Notes under the pieces: model-generated
Told to the model about the DNA's origin: nothing
Seen by the model: only the letters and a program-made list of their open reading frames with translations
Database searches by the model: none
Made by a program: the position numbers and the translations under genes
Part shown: piece by piece, positions 12,069 through 22,340 of the stretch
How positions within the stretch are numbered: the first letter of the stretch is position 1
How the letters are laid out: the number at the start of each line of letters is the position of its first letter
From: Pseudomonadota bacterium
GTDB taxonomy: Bacteria > Pseudomonadota > Gammaproteobacteria > Steroidobacterales > Steroidobacteraceae
Direction: 5' to 3'
Length of the DNA: 64,000 bases
Assembly: GCA_963204835.1 (NCBI GenBank)
Contig: CAUJHJ010000048.1
Span: 1-64,000, forward strand

Positions 12069-12072
<4 letters not shown>
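10903..12072 (+). CDS. Saccharopine dehydrogenase family protein (glutamate-forming type)
   Basis: This 389-residue oxidoreductase begins with a Rossmann motif [12 protein letters not shown] at residues 4-15 and continues into the saccharopine dehydrogenase C-terminal domain (LYS9-like). The expected reaction is NAD(P)-dependent oxidation of saccharopine to glutamate and 2-aminoadipate semialdehyde. The frame opens earlier, but the ATG at 10903 has AAGGTGG five bases upstream and places the Rossmann fold at the N-terminus. The next gene, an ALDH7-type dehydrogenase, overlaps by ATGA and would oxidise the semialdehyde. No lysine-ketoglutarate reductase domain is fused or adjacent. Confidence 0.85.
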
Positions 12073-13592
<1,520 letters not shown>

Positions 13593-13604
13593 GGCCGCCG
13601 CGCT

Positions 13605-14327
13605 TCAGACCAGCGTGTGGAACACCCGCTGCACGTCGTCGTCCTGCTCGAGGCTGTCGATCAGCTCGAGCGCCTCGGTGGCCTGCGCTTCCGGCAGCTC
13701 GGTGGGCACGGTGCAGACGAATTCCTGCTCCGCGGACACCGGCGCAAGACCGCGCGCCTCGAGCGCCTCCTGCAGGCGGCCGAAGTCGCCGAACGCGCAG
13801 CGGATGACGATCTGCGATTCACCCGCCTCGCCGGTTCCCTCGCCCATCTCGTCGAGGCCGTGGTCGATCAGGTAGAGCTCGAGGTCGTCCTGGTCGATGC
13901 CCTCGGGCTTGAGGCGAAAGACGCCCATGCGGCGGAACTGGAAGGCGACGCTGCCGCTCGCGCCGAGGTTGCCGCCGCCCTTGGCGAAGATGCTGCGCAC
14001 ATGGGCCACGGTGCGCGTCGGGTTGTCGGTTGCCGTTTCCACCAGCACCGCGACACCATGGGGCGCGTAACCCTCGTAGATCACCTGTTCGTAGTTCGCC
14101 GCTTCCTTGCCGGACGCGCGCTTGATCGCCGCCTCGATCCGGTCCTTCGGCATGTTGACCGCGCGCGCGTTCTGTATCACGCGGCGCAACGCCGGATTGG
14201 ACCCCGGATCGCCGCCGCCCGACTTGACGGCCATGGTGATGTCCTTGGCGATCCGCGCGAACTGCTTGGCCATGCGGTTCCAGCGCGCGAACATCGTGTG
14301 CTTGCGGACTTCGAAGATTCTTCCCAT
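13605..14327 (-). CDS. YebC/PmpR family transcription/translation factor
   Basis: This 240-residue protein belongs to the YebC/TACO1 family, whose members act as DNA-binding regulators or help ribosomes through difficult proline motifs. [18 protein letters not shown] and [19 protein letters not shown] are family blocks. The N-terminus ([21 protein letters not shown]) resembles the subgroup common in Bacteroidetes more than E. coli YebC, so it may be a second paralogue; that comparison is from memory. The frame opens further upstream, but the ATG at 14327 is the family start. It is convergent with the ALDH gene. Confidence 0.9.
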   Translation of the reverse strand: MGRIFEVRKHTMFARWNRMAKQFARIAKDITMAVKSGGGDPGSNPALRRVIQNARAVNMPKDRIEAAIKRASGKEAANYEQVIYEGYAPHGVAVLVETATDNPTRTVAHVRSIFAKGGGNLGASGSVAFQFRRMGVFRLKPEGIDQDDLELYLIDHGLDEMGEGTGEAGESQIVIRCAFGDFGRLQEALEARGLAPVSAEQEFVCTVPTELPEAQATEALELIDSLEQDDDVQRVFHTLV

Positions 14328-14333
14328 GCGCAA

Positions 14334-14342
14334 ATGATGCCA
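14334..14342 (-). promoter_or_regulatory. possible extended -10 of yebC, leaderless spacing
   Basis: The minus strand reads TGG-CATCAT, then six bases, then the yebC ATG. The hexamer matches the -10 consensus at four of six positions and carries the TGn extension. No Shine-Dalgarno is seen. It is weak alone and is reported because the same spacing recurs at icd, the Rieske gene, mnmA and the gene at 44714. Confidence 0.35.
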
Positions 14343-14365
14343 CGGGAAGCGCTCCGCTGGCGCGC

Positions 14366-15718
14366 TCAGCGTCCGGGCAGCGCAAGCTCGATGCAGGTGC
14401 CGCCGAGCGTCCCGGAGCGCCCGATGGCGAGGCTCCCGCCGTAGAGTTCGACCGCGTCGCGCAGCATCGACAGGCCGAGGCCATGGCCCGGCGTCGCCTC
14501 GTCGGCCCGCTCGCCGCGCTCGAGCACGCGTTCGCGGTCCGCCGCCGGGATGCCGGGGCCGTCGTCCTCGATCGCGATGTGCAGGCGTGCGCGCGCCGCC
14601 ACCGGGCCATCGAGCCGCGCCGATACCCGCACCTGCGCCGCGCACCACTTGCAGGCGTTGTCCATCGCGTTGCCGAGCATCTCGGCGAGGTCGTCCCGGT
14701 CGCCGACGAACGACAGTTCGGCCGCGACGGCGTTCTCGATCGAGAAATCCTTGTTCGCATGGGCACGCAGGAGCGCTGCGCGCAGGTCGGCCACCACCGG
14801 CCGCAAGGCGCTCGCGCCCTGCCCCACGGTCGCGCCGCCGCTTGTCGCCGCGCGTCGCAGCTGGTGCGCGACGATGCCGTCCATGCGGTCGATCTCGCGC
14901 TCAAAGGGGGCGCGCAGCGCCTCGACCGACGCCGCATTGCGCAAGGTCGCCCGCATCACGGCGAGCGGCGTCTTCAGGCTGTGGGCCAGGTTGCCGAGCG
15001 TGTTGCGATAGCGTGCGATACGTCCGCGCTCGGCGGCCAGCAGCGCGTTGAGGTTGGTCGCCACGCCGTCGAGTTCGCGCGGCCAGCGCTGCGAGAGCGC
15101 CTCCCGCTCGCCGGACTCGATGCCACGGATTTCGTTCTCCAGCTGCTGCACGGGCGCGAGCGTGCGGCGCAGGAGCAGCGCGAGGGTGGCGAGCAGCAGC
15201 AGCGCGAGCGCGGCAAACCAGCCGAACATCTGGGTGCGCACCCGCCCGAGCTGCGCGCTGTAGGGTCCGAGGCTCGTCGCGACACTGAAGGTGAGTTCGA
15301 ACGAGCGGCCGGCGTCATCCCGCCACGCGATGCCGCGGCTGCGCACCGCCACTTCCCCGACTCCCGGCCAGAGGCTGTGCACGGTGCGCCGCGCGCCGGG
15401 GCGCAGCGGGCCGCCGAAGCGGGTCTGGGTGCCGACGCTCGAGGGTGAACGCCATCCCCGCCGGCCGTCGTCGATCTGCGCGAAGAGGCCGGACCCTGGC
15501 GTCGCGAGCCGCGGATCGGCGAGGCGGGTAACCGCAATTCCCGCCGGTGCCGTTTCCGTCGCCGCGATGAGCGCGACCGTCTGCGCATCGAGCAACTCGT
15601 CGAGCGAGCGGTCTGAAAGTGCGCGGAAGACGGCGTCGAGCGCCACGATCGTCACGCCGAAGAAAAGCACGAGCGACACCGAAACGGAAACGATCAGGCG
15701 CCGTCGCAGCGAGCGCAT
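14366..15718 (-). CDS. phoQ: PhoQ-like sensor histidine kinase
   Basis: This 450-residue inner-membrane kinase has a membrane segment at residues 7-30, a periplasmic sensor of about 135 residues, a second membrane segment near 165-187 and a HAMP-like linker. The phosphorylated histidine lies in [12 protein letters not shown] (about residue 245). N-box DNACKW and G-boxes EDDGPGI and GHGLGLS follow. The N-box and SLKTPL motif are of PhoQ type. It starts nine bases after phoP in a PepSY-phoP-phoQ operon. The sensed signal is not evident from sequence; Mg2+ or antimicrobial peptides are the family precedents. Confidence 0.85.
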   Translation of the reverse strand: MRSLRRRLIVSVSVSLVLFFGVTIVALDAVFRALSDRSLDELLDAQTVALIAATETAPAGIAVTRLADPRLATPGSGLFAQIDDGRRGWRSPSSVGTQTRFGGPLRPGARRTVHSLWPGVGEVAVRSRGIAWRDDAGRSFELTFSVATSLGPYSAQLGRVRTQMFGWFAALALLLLATLALLLRRTLAPVQQLENEIRGIESGEREALSQRWPRELDGVATNLNALLAAERGRIARYRNTLGNLAHSLKTPLAVMRATLRNAASVEALRAPFEREIDRMDGIVAHQLRRAATSGGATVGQGASALRPVVADLRAALLRAHANKDFSIENAVAAELSFVGDRDDLAEMLGNAMDNACKWCAAQVRVSARLDGPVAARARLHIAIEDDGPGIPAADRERVLERGERADEATPGHGLGLSMLRDAVELYGGSLAIGRSGTLGGTCIELALPGR

Positions 15719-15727
15719 GTGGCCCCT

Positions 15728-16411
15728 TCAGTGCGGATCGCGGGGCAGGCTGAAACGGTAGCCACGGCCGCGCAGCGTTTCGATCGGCCGCAGGGTATCG
15801 GCCGGGTCGAGTTTCTTGCGCAGCCGCCCCATGAACACCTCGATCGTATTGCTGTCGCGCTCGAAGTCCTGCTCGTAGAGCCGTTCCGTGAGCTCGGTCT
15901 TCGAGATCACCTCGCCCGCGCGCATCATCAGGTGTTCGAGCAGGCGGTACTCGAAGGTCGTGAGCTCGACCGCCGCACCGTCGACCGCGACGGTCTGCGC
16001 GCGCAGGTCGAGGACGACGGGCCCGCAGGCGAGCTGGGGGCTTGCCCAGCCGCCCGCGCGGCGCAACAGCGCCTGCACGCGGGCCAGCACTTCCTCGAAA
16101 CGGAAGGGCTTGGCGACATAGTCGTCGGCGCCCGCATCGAGGCCGGCGACCTTGTCCTGCCAGCGATCGCGCGCCGTCAGGACGAGGATCGGGAACGCCT
16201 TGCGCTCGGCGCGCAGGCGGCGGATGAGATCGAGCCCGGGCAGCTTCGGCAGTCCGAGATCGACGATCGCGAGGTCGACGGGATATTCCCGGCCGGCGTA
16301 CAGGCCTTCCTCGCCGTCCGCCGCGAGGTCGACGGTGAATCCCGCCGCCACGAGATCGCCCTTGAGCGCTTCGCGCAGCGCGGCCTCGTCTTCGACCACC
16401 AGGATGCGCAT
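15728..16411 (-). CDS. phoP: PhoP-like response regulator (OmpR/PhoB family)
   Basis: This 227-residue regulator has a receiver domain with acidic VVEDE, phosphoacceptor aspartate in AIVDLGLP (about D51), TAR and KPF lysine, followed by a winged helix with GRLRKKLDP and RGRGYRF. PILVLTARDRWQDKV and GADDYVAKPF track E. coli PhoP closely. Its start abuts the stop of the small PepSY protein directly. It probably binds the direct repeat at 16747-16762 upstream of the operon. Confidence 0.9.
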   Translation of the reverse strand: MRILVVEDEAALREALKGDLVAAGFTVDLAADGEEGLYAGREYPVDLAIVDLGLPKLPGLDLIRRLRAERKAFPILVLTARDRWQDKVAGLDAGADDYVAKPFRFEEVLARVQALLRRAGGWASPQLACGPVVLDLRAQTVAVDGAAVELTTFEYRLLEHLMMRAGEVISKTELTERLYEQDFERDSNTIEVFMGRLRKKLDPADTLRPIETLRGRGYRFSLPRDPH

Positions 16412-16720
16412 CTAGAGTTCCGCTCCGCTCGCGGCGTCGATCCGCACGGTCCACACGCGGCCATCGTCCGACAGCAGGCGCAGCTGGTGCACCTGCCGGC
16501 CATTCGCTTCGTGGGTTTCCGCGCGGATGACGCGGGCGCGGTACTTGCGTTCGGCCCGATTGACGGCCTCGTCGAGGCTGATGCCGTCCGCGCGCGGCGC
16601 CTGCGTGGCGTTTCCGCGGCCGCCCTTGCGCGCCCAGGGCGGCGGATCGGCCCAGGCCCCTGGCACCGCGAGAACGTTGCCGAGCAGCAGCGCGGCGGCG
16701 AGGACGACAGCCTTCTTCAT
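16412..16720 (-). CDS. Small exported PepSY-domain protein
   Basis: This 102-residue protein has a signal peptide (MKKAVVLAAALLLGNVLAVPGAWA, described over residues 1-24 with a likely AWA cleavage). A short linker and one PepSY-like domain follow (ISLDEAVNRAERKYRARVIRA, then the VHQLRLLSDDGRVWTVRID strand region). The start at 16720 is chosen over an upstream in-frame ATG because it begins the signal peptide. It is the first gene of the PepSY-phoP-phoQ operon. Such small PepSY proteins often sit beside PhoPQ-type systems and may modulate the sensor; that role is inferred. Confidence 0.8.
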   Translation of the reverse strand: MKKAVVLAAALLLGNVLAVPGAWADPPPWARKGGRGNATQAPRADGISLDEAVNRAERKYRARVIRAETHEANGRQVHQLRLLSDDGRVWTVRIDAASGAEL

Positions 16721-16746
16721 GGCAGGCGCCAGTCTAATCACCCCCG

Positions 16747-16762
16747 CTGAACCCTGCCTGAA
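16747..16762. promoter_or_regulatory. direct repeat CTGAA-N6-CTGAA, candidate PhoP-like binding site
   Basis: Two CTGAA copies with 11-base periodicity lie upstream of the PepSY-phoP-phoQ operon, about ten bases before a possible -10 (TAGACT, 16731-16736, minus strand). OmpR-family regulators typically bind 11-base-spaced direct repeats placed just upstream of the -10, and the layout resembles PmrA/PhoP boxes. Autoregulation is inferred. Confidence 0.5.
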
Positions 16763-16767
16763 GATCG

Positions 16768-17565
16768 TCACGCCGGCCGGGTGCCGGCCTTGGCGGCGGT
16801 CCAGAGCCGATCCCAGTTCGCGGCATCGAGGCTGGCGAGGGTCGTCCCCTGTGCCACCGCGAGCGCCTCCATGCGTCGAAAGCGTGCCTCGAACTTCCCG
16901 TTCGCCTCGCGCAGGGCCTGCTCGGGGTCTATGCCCAGGTGACGCGCCCAGTTCACGATTGCGAGCAGCAGGTCGCCCAGTTCCTCGGACTGCCGCGCCG
17001 CCGGTTCGCTGCGCACCGCTGCATCGAGTTCGGCGAGTTCCTCACCCACTTTGTCGCGCGCGCCCGCGGCGTCAGGCCAGTCGAAGCCCACGCGGGCGGC
17101 GCGGCGACCGAGCTTGGCCGCGCGGCTGAGCGCCGGCAGCGCGCGCGGCACGTCGGCCAGGGCTCCGTGGTCGCCGGCCGCAGCGCGTTCGTCGGCCTTC
17201 ATCGCCTCCCAGGCCGCGCTCTGCTCCGCGGCATCGGCAAAGCGCGCATCCGCGAAGACATGCGGGTGCCGGACCGTGAGCTTGTCGGCGATCGCGGTCG
17301 CGACTTCGCTGAAACCGAACCAGCCCTGCTCCTCGGCGAGCCGCGCATGGAACACTACCTGGAACAGCAGGTCGCCCAGCTCGGCCCGCAGGCGCGCCGG
17401 GCTGCCGTCCGCGATCGCGTCCGCGACCTCGTACGCCTCCTCGATCGTATACGGAGCGATCGTCGCGAAGGTCTGCTCGCGGTCCCACGGGCAACCTCCG
17501 GCGGGTGACCGCAGCCGCTCCATGATTCGCAGCAACCGATCGAGCGATGAACCGGCCCCGCTCAT
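16768..17565 (-). CDS. mazG: Nucleoside triphosphate pyrophosphohydrolase MazG
   Basis: This 265-residue enzyme hydrolyses nucleoside triphosphates to monophosphate and pyrophosphate, clearing damaged or excess nucleotides. Two MazG repeats are seen: CPWDREQTFATIAPYTIEEA with EELGDLLFQ-type residues in the first (AELGDLLFQVVFHARL), and EELAELD with EELGDLLLAIVNWAR in the second. KVGFDWPD-like sequence (RVGFDWPDAAG) links them. Its start overlaps the nudL stop by ATGA in a fumC-nudL-mazG run. Confidence 0.96.
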   Translation of the reverse strand: MSGAGSSLDRLLRIMERLRSPAGGCPWDREQTFATIAPYTIEEAYEVADAIADGSPARLRAELGDLLFQVVFHARLAEEQGWFGFSEVATAIADKLTVRHPHVFADARFADAAEQSAAWEAMKADERAAAGDHGALADVPRALPALSRAAKLGRRAARVGFDWPDAAGARDKVGEELAELDAAVRSEPAARQSEELGDLLLAIVNWARHLGIDPEQALREANGKFEARFRRMEALAVAQGTTLASLDAANWDRLWTAAKAGTRPA

Positions 17566-18197
17566 TGCCCGCCACGCATCACGAAGTCGCGCAAGGTCAT
17601 GAGCATGCCCGCCGTCGCGCCCCAGATGTGGCGTTCCCCATAGGGGATGTCATAGAACTCGACGTCTTCGTCGCCGATGCGGCGCACCTTCACGCGTTGG
17701 TTGTGCACATCGAAGACATGTGCCAGCGGCACCTCGAAAGTCTCGCGCACTTCCCGGTCGTCGAGCCTGAGCGAGAAGCCCGGATCGACGAAACCCACGA
17801 CCGGGGTGACCCGAAATCCGGTGCCTACCAGGTGATCCGGCAGGAAGCCGATGACGTGCACTCGCACGGCATCGAGGCCGATCTCCTCGCGCGTCTCGCG
17901 CAGGGCCGCCGCCAGCGGGCCATCGTCGCCTCGCTCGATGCGCCCGCCCGGGAAACTGATCTGGCCGCCGTGCTTGCGCAAGCCCTCGGCGCGCTGCGTC
18001 AGCAGCACCGTGAGCCCGTCGGGATGATCGACGAGCGGCACGAGGACCGCGGCCGGCACCGGGTTGGCCGGAAAATGCGCACGGCGGCGCTCGCTCTCTT
18101 GCGGTGGCAGGCCGGCAAGCCGCCATTGCCCCGCGTTGGCCGACGGCGCCGTACCGCGCAGGCGCGCAACGATGCGTTCGCGCAGCTCGGCTTGCAC
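17562..18197 (-). CDS. NUDIX hydrolase, CoA pyrophosphatase (NudL-like)
   Basis: This protein of about 211 residues should cleave CoA or its derivatives. The CoA-specific block LLTQRAEGLRKHGGQISFPGG precedes the Nudix box, with REXXEEXG present as RETREEIG. The frame opens to an ATG at 18284, but that would overlap fumC by 77 bases; the GTG at 18197, ten bases past the fumC stop, is preferred. The Shine-Dalgarno is weak, so the start is uncertain. The downstream mazG is another nucleotide-cleaning enzyme. Confidence 0.88.
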   Translation of the reverse strand: MQAELRERIVARLRGTAPSANAGQWRLAGLPPQESERRRAHFPANPVPAAVLVPLVDHPDGLTVLLTQRAEGLRKHGGQISFPGGRIERGDDGPLAAALRETREEIGLDAVRVHVIGFLPDHLVGTGFRVTPVVGFVDPGFSLRLDDREVRETFEVPLAHVFDVHNQRVKVRRIGDEDVEFYDIPYGERHIWGATAGMLMTLRDFVMRGGQ

Positions 18198-18207
18198 GGT
18201 GGCCCCG

Positions 18208-19611
18208 TCAGCCCCCGCCGCTGGTGCCGCCCTTGATGCCGCCCCGCGCGAGTTCGGCCGGATCGAGCAAGGCGGCAAGTTCATCGCGCGCGAGATCGGT
18301 CATTTCCGCCGCAACAGCCAGGATGGGCTTGCCCTGCGCGTACGCCTTCTTTGCTATGGCCGCACCCTTTTCGTAGCCGATTACAGGGTTCAGCGCGGTG
18401 ACCAGGATCGGGTTGCGGTCGAGGGCCTCCGCGAGGCGTGCCTGGTTCACGGTGAAGCCGGCGATCGCGGAGTCCGCCAGCAGCCGCGAGGCGTTCGCGA
18501 GCAGCCGCACGCTCTCGAGCAGGTTGTGCGCGATGACGGGCAGCATCACGTTCAGCTGGAAATTGCCCGACTGGCCCGCCACGGTGATCGTGGTGTCGTT
18601 GCCGATCACCTGCGCGGCCACCATCGCGGTCGCCTCCGGGACCACGGGGTTCACCTTGCCGGGCATGATGCTGCTGCCCGGCTGCAGCGCGGGCAGGGCG
18701 ATCTCGCCGAGCCCGGCGAGCGGACCGCTGTTCATCCAGCGCAGGTCGTTCGCAATCTTCATGAGGCCGACCGCAATCACCTTGAGCTGGCCCGACAGTT
18801 CGACGGCGGCGTCCTGCGAGGACAGCGACTCGAAGTAGTTCGGGCTCGCCACGAACGGCAGCTTCGTGAGACCCGCGAGCACGGCGCAGAAGCGCGCGCC
18901 GAACTCGGGGTGGGCGTTGATCCCGGTGCCGACCGCCGTGCCGCCCTGGGCCAGCGCGTACAGGCGTGGCGCGGTCGATGCGAGCCGCGCACGGCCGTTC
19001 TCGACCTGCGTGCGCCAGCCGGAAAGCTCCTGGCCGAGGGTCACCGGCATCGCGTCCATGAGGTGCGTGCGGCCTGTCTTGACGATGGCGCCGACCTCGC
19101 GTTCTTTCGTAGCGAGTACTTTGGCGAGATGGGCCAGCGCCGGCGACAGCGCCTCGCCCACCGACAGCGCAGCACTCACGTGGATCGCAGTCGGGATCAC
19201 GTCGTTGCTGCTCTGGCTCATGTTGACGTGATCGTTCGGGTGCACCTTGAGCCCCGAGGCGCGGCTCGCCAGGTGAGCGATCACCTCGTTGGCATTCATG
19301 TTGGTGCTGGTGCCCGAGCCGGTCTGGAAGACGTCGATCGGGAAATGCGCATCGTGCCGGCCCGCGGCGACTTCCATGGCCGCCGCCTCGATCGCGCGCG
19401 CGATGTCCGCCGGCAACAGGCCGAGCTGCGCATTGGCCGTGGCGGCCGCCGCCTTGATCAAGCCGACCGCGCGCAGGAACTCGCGCGGCATGGTGAGCCC
19501 GCTCACCGGGAAGTTCTGCACGGCGCGTTGCGTCTGAGCGCCCCAAAGCGCCTCGAGCGGCACCTGCAGCTCACCCATGCTGTCGTGCTCGGTACGGAAG
19601 GAAGCAGTCAT
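18208..19611 (-). CDS. fumC: Fumarate hydratase, class II
   Basis: This 467-residue iron-independent fumarase interconverts fumarate and malate in the TCA cycle. The superfamily signature GSSIMPGKVNP is present, with upstream blocks GSGTSTNMNANEV and TGRTHLMDA. A GGAG Shine-Dalgarno lies seven bases before the ATG. It diverges from purB, another member of the same fold superfamily, and leads a fumC-nudL-mazG run. Confidence 0.98.
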   Translation of the reverse strand: MTASFRTEHDSMGELQVPLEALWGAQTQRAVQNFPVSGLTMPREFLRAVGLIKAAAATANAQLGLLPADIARAIEAAAMEVAAGRHDAHFPIDVFQTGSGTSTNMNANEVIAHLASRASGLKVHPNDHVNMSQSSNDVIPTAIHVSAALSVGEALSPALAHLAKVLATKEREVGAIVKTGRTHLMDAMPVTLGQELSGWRTQVENGRARLASTAPRLYALAQGGTAVGTGINAHPEFGARFCAVLAGLTKLPFVASPNYFESLSSQDAAVELSGQLKVIAVGLMKIANDLRWMNSGPLAGLGEIALPALQPGSSIMPGKVNPVVPEATAMVAAQVIGNDTTITVAGQSGNFQLNVMLPVIAHNLLESVRLLANASRLLADSAIAGFTVNQARLAEALDRNPILVTALNPVIGYEKGAAIAKKAYAQGKPILAVAAEMTDLARDELAALLDPAELARGGIKGGTSGGG

Positions 19612-19708
19612 CGGTTACTCCGGAAAGTGCGCCGTCCCCGGCGCGCATCGGCCGGGACGGCCGCATGCGTTATCATCGCGATCCTATCATTCCCGGTGAC
19701 CCGCCCGC

Positions 19709-21085
19709 ATGACCCCAGCTTCGATCGACGCCCTGTCGCCGGTGGATGGCCGATATCGCGCCGGCGCCGAACCGCTGCGCCCGATCCTGAGCGAGGCCGG
19801 CCTCATTCGCGAACGCATCCGCGTCGAAGCCGAGTGGTTCCGGTTCCTGCTGGCCGAGGTCCCCGCCTTTCAGCGGCGCGCGCCCGCGCCCGCCGTGCTG
19901 GCCTGTGCCGCGCAACTCGCCGCCGACCCAGGCGGGACAGCGGCCGCGGCGGTCAAGCAGGTCGAAGCCCGCATCAACCACGACGTCAAGGCGGTCGAAT
20001 ACTATGTGCGCGATGCGCTCGCGGCGGCCGGTGCGTCCCCGGCCGCGCTCGAGCTGGTGCACTTCGGCTGCACGTCGGAGGACATCAACAACGTGTCGTA
20101 CGCGCGCCTGATGGTCGCGGCGCGCACGGTCCTGCTCGGCGTGCTTGATGCGCGCATCGCGACGCTGCGCGAACTCGCGGCCCGCTACGCCGCGCTGCCC
20201 ATGATGGCGCGCACGCATGGCCAGACGGCGAGCCCGACCACGCTCGGCAAGGAATTTGCCAACGTGGCCGCTCGCCTCATGCGGGCGCGGGCGCGTTTTG
20301 CCGCCGTGGCTGCACTCGGTAAGTGGAACGGCGCGGTCGGCAATTTCAACGCGCACCTCGCAGCGTTCCCCGACCTCGATTGGCCGGAGCTGTCTGCGCG
20401 CTTCGTCGCGCAGCTTGGGCTCGAGCACAATGCCTTCACCACCCAGATCGAGCCGCACGACTGGATCGGCGAGTATTGCGACGCGCTCGCCGCGGTGAAC
20501 GTGATCGTGCTCGATTTCTGCCGCGACGCCTGGGGATACATCTCGCTCGGCTACCTGCGCCAGCGCGCGGTCGCGGGCGAAGTGGGCTCCTCGACCATGC
20601 CTCACAAGGTCAACCCGATCGATTTCGAGAACGCCGAGGGCAACCTCGGCATCGCGAACGCCCTGCTGCGGCATTTCGCGGAGAAGCTGCCGGTGTCGCG
20701 CTGGCAGCGCGACCTGACCGATTCCACGGTGTTGCGCAACCTCGGCGTCGCGCTGGCGCACGCGCTGATCGCCTGGCAATCGCTCGGCCGCGGCCTTGGC
20801 AAGATCGAGGCGAATCCCGCGCGTCTCGCCGCCGACCTCGACGGCGCCTGGGAAGTGCTCGCCGAGGCGGTTCAGACCGTGCTGCGCGCCCATGGTGTCC
20901 CGGATGGCTATGAGCTGCTGAAGGCGTTCAGCCGCGGTCGCCCCATCGACGCCTCGATGCTGCGCGAACTCGTCGCCGGCTTGCCCCTGCCCGAAGCGGC
21001 CCGTGCGCGACTCACGGCCATGACCCCGGCGGACTACACCGGCCTCGCAGCCTCGCTCACGGCCGCGCTACCGTCCGCAAACTGA
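19709..21085 (+). CDS. purB: Adenylosuccinate lyase
   Basis: This 458-residue lyase acts twice in purine synthesis, releasing fumarate from SAICAR and from adenylosuccinate. SPVDGRY at the N-terminus and the signature GSSTMPHKVNPIDFENAEGN are typical of the E. coli-type enzyme. Two TATCAT-like -10 candidates (19671, 19685) lie in the 97-base divergent region with fumC. Downstream are a DUF7931-like gene, nudJ and mnmA; E. coli has nudJ-mnmA-hflD-purB, so the cluster is conserved but rearranged, without hflD. Confidence 0.98.
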   Translation: MTPASIDALSPVDGRYRAGAEPLRPILSEAGLIRERIRVEAEWFRFLLAEVPAFQRRAPAPAVLACAAQLAADPGGTAAAAVKQVEARINHDVKAVEYYVRDALAAAGASPAALELVHFGCTSEDINNVSYARLMVAARTVLLGVLDARIATLRELAARYAALPMMARTHGQTASPTTLGKEFANVAARLMRARARFAAVAALGKWNGAVGNFNAHLAAFPDLDWPELSARFVAQLGLEHNAFTTQIEPHDWIGEYCDALAAVNVIVLDFCRDAWGYISLGYLRQRAVAGEVGSSTMPHKVNPIDFENAEGNLGIANALLRHFAEKLPVSRWQRDLTDSTVLRNLGVALAHALIAWQSLGRGLGKIEANPARLAADLDGAWEVLAEAVQTVLRAHGVPDGYELLKAFSRGRPIDASMLRELVAGLPLPEAARARLTAMTPADYTGLAASLTAALPSAN

Positions 21086-21094
21086 GAACCGCGG

Positions 21095-21138
21095 CACGGT
21101 TTGGCGCCGCGGGGCGCCGCGAGCGGACCGAAACCGTG
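21095..21138. terminator. two-tier inverted repeat after purB
   Basis: CACGGTTT (21095-21102) pairs with AAACCGTG (21131-21138), enclosing GGCGCC-GCGG-GGCGCC (21103-21118). It begins ten bases after the purB stop. There is no U-tract beyond it, so a terminator role is plausible but unproven. Confidence 0.4.
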
Positions 21139-21219
21139 ACGGCCTCGTCATGCCGCCCCGGCCGACCTGCACGAGAATCGGCGCCAAACGCCATCCGGCG
21201 CAGGGCTGTGGAAGATTCC

Positions 21220-21780
21220 GTGACGGGCACCGGGGAATTCGAGTTGAGTCTGCTGTCGCAAGCGCCGGCGCCGCGGCTCGACTTGCCGCCGCTCGAGACG
21301 CCGCCGCAGGTCAATGTCGTGACCTCGCTCGAAGAGACGCTCGCCGCCACGATCCGCATCGCAGGGAGCGCGCAGCGCCTGATGTCGATCTACACGCCGA
21401 ACCTCGAGCCCGAACTCTACGACCAGCCCCCGTTCCTCGAGATCATCAAGCGCTTCGTGCTCGCGCGCAGCTTCGCCAAGGTGCGCGTGCTGCTGGGCGA
21501 CGGCAGCCGCATGATCCGCGACGTGCACCGCTTCGTCGCGATGAGCCGCCGGCTCACGAGCTACATCGACATCCGCGCGCTTGGCGCGGATGCGCCGAAC
21601 CCGCACCCCGGGTACATCATCGCCGACGATCGCGCGATCCTGTACCGGGCCAATGCCGCGCAATGGGACGGCGTCGCCGACCACGACAATCCCGCGGTGG
21701 CGCGCATGCACCTCGCCGACTTCGACGCGCAATGGATTTCCCACGCGCCCGACTACGGCTACCGGATCGCGCACCGCTGA
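21220..21780 (+). CDS. DUF7931-like, phospholipase D-fold-like protein of unknown function
   Basis: This protein of about 186 residues is recognised as the conserved partner found beside nudJ/purB in many gammaproteobacteria. It has a single domain with blocks such as RIAGSAQRLMSIYTPNLEPELYD, LARSFAKVRVLLGDG and PGYIIADDRAILYR that recall a phospholipase D-like half without a clear HKD motif. The GTG at 21220 has GGAAG five bases upstream; GTGs at 21136 and 21208 are alternatives. Function is unknown. Confidence 0.65.
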   Translation: MTGTGEFELSLLSQAPAPRLDLPPLETPPQVNVVTSLEETLAATIRIAGSAQRLMSIYTPNLEPELYDQPPFLEIIKRFVLARSFAKVRVLLGDGSRMIRDVHRFVAMSRRLTSYIDIRALGADAPNPHPGYIIADDRAILYRANAAQWDGVADHDNPAVARMHLADFDAQWISHAPDYGYRIAHR

Positions 21781-21799
21781 CCGCGGTCGCGCGCGAACC

Positions 21800-22285
21800 A
21801 TGCCCGGTCGTCCGGAAATCACCGTAGCCGCCATTGCCGAGCGTGACGGCCGTTTCCTCCTCGTCGAGGAACGCGCCAACGGCCGGCTGGTGCTGAACCA
21901 GCCCGCCGGCCATGTCGAAGCGGGCGAGACGCTGCTCGAGGCCGTGGTGCGCGAGACGCTCGAGGAGTCGGCCTGGCGCTTCCTTCCCGCGCACCTGCTC
22001 GGCCTCTACCTGTGGCGAAATGCGCGCACCGGTCGCACGACCCTGCGCGTCGCCTTCACAGGCGAAGTGACCGGCCACGATCCGCACGCACGGCTCGATC
22101 GCGGCATCGTCGGCACGCACTGGATGACGCGCGCGTCAATTGCCGGAGCGGCCGCGCGCCTGCGCAGCCCGCTCGTGCTCCGCTGCATCGACGACTACCT
22201 TGCCGGCCAGCGGCTGCCGCTCGGCTCGGTCGCCGACATCGGCATCGACGGCGCCGCGCAACTGCGTGCCGTGCAAGTCGGCTGA
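21800..22285 (+). CDS. nudJ: NUDIX phosphatase NudJ-like
   Basis: This 161-residue Nudix enzyme carries the box GHVEAGETLLEAVVRETLEE with REXXEE read as RETLEE. E. coli NudJ hydrolyses thiamine pyrophosphate precursors and nucleotides. The ATG at 21800 starts the domain; the frame opens earlier inside the preceding gene. It lies 19 bases after the DUF7931-like gene and directly before mnmA, as in E. coli. Confidence 0.88.
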   Translation: MPGRPEITVAAIAERDGRFLLVEERANGRLVLNQPAGHVEAGETLLEAVVRETLEESAWRFLPAHLLGLYLWRNARTGRTTLRVAFTGEVTGHDPHARLDRGIVGTHWMTRASIAGAAARLRSPLVLRCIDDYLAGQRLPLGSVADIGIDGAAQLRAVQVG

Positions 22286-22340
22286 AGACCCAACCGGCCA
22301 CCCGCAACCCGCGACCTGACGCGCCACGTACAATGCCGGC

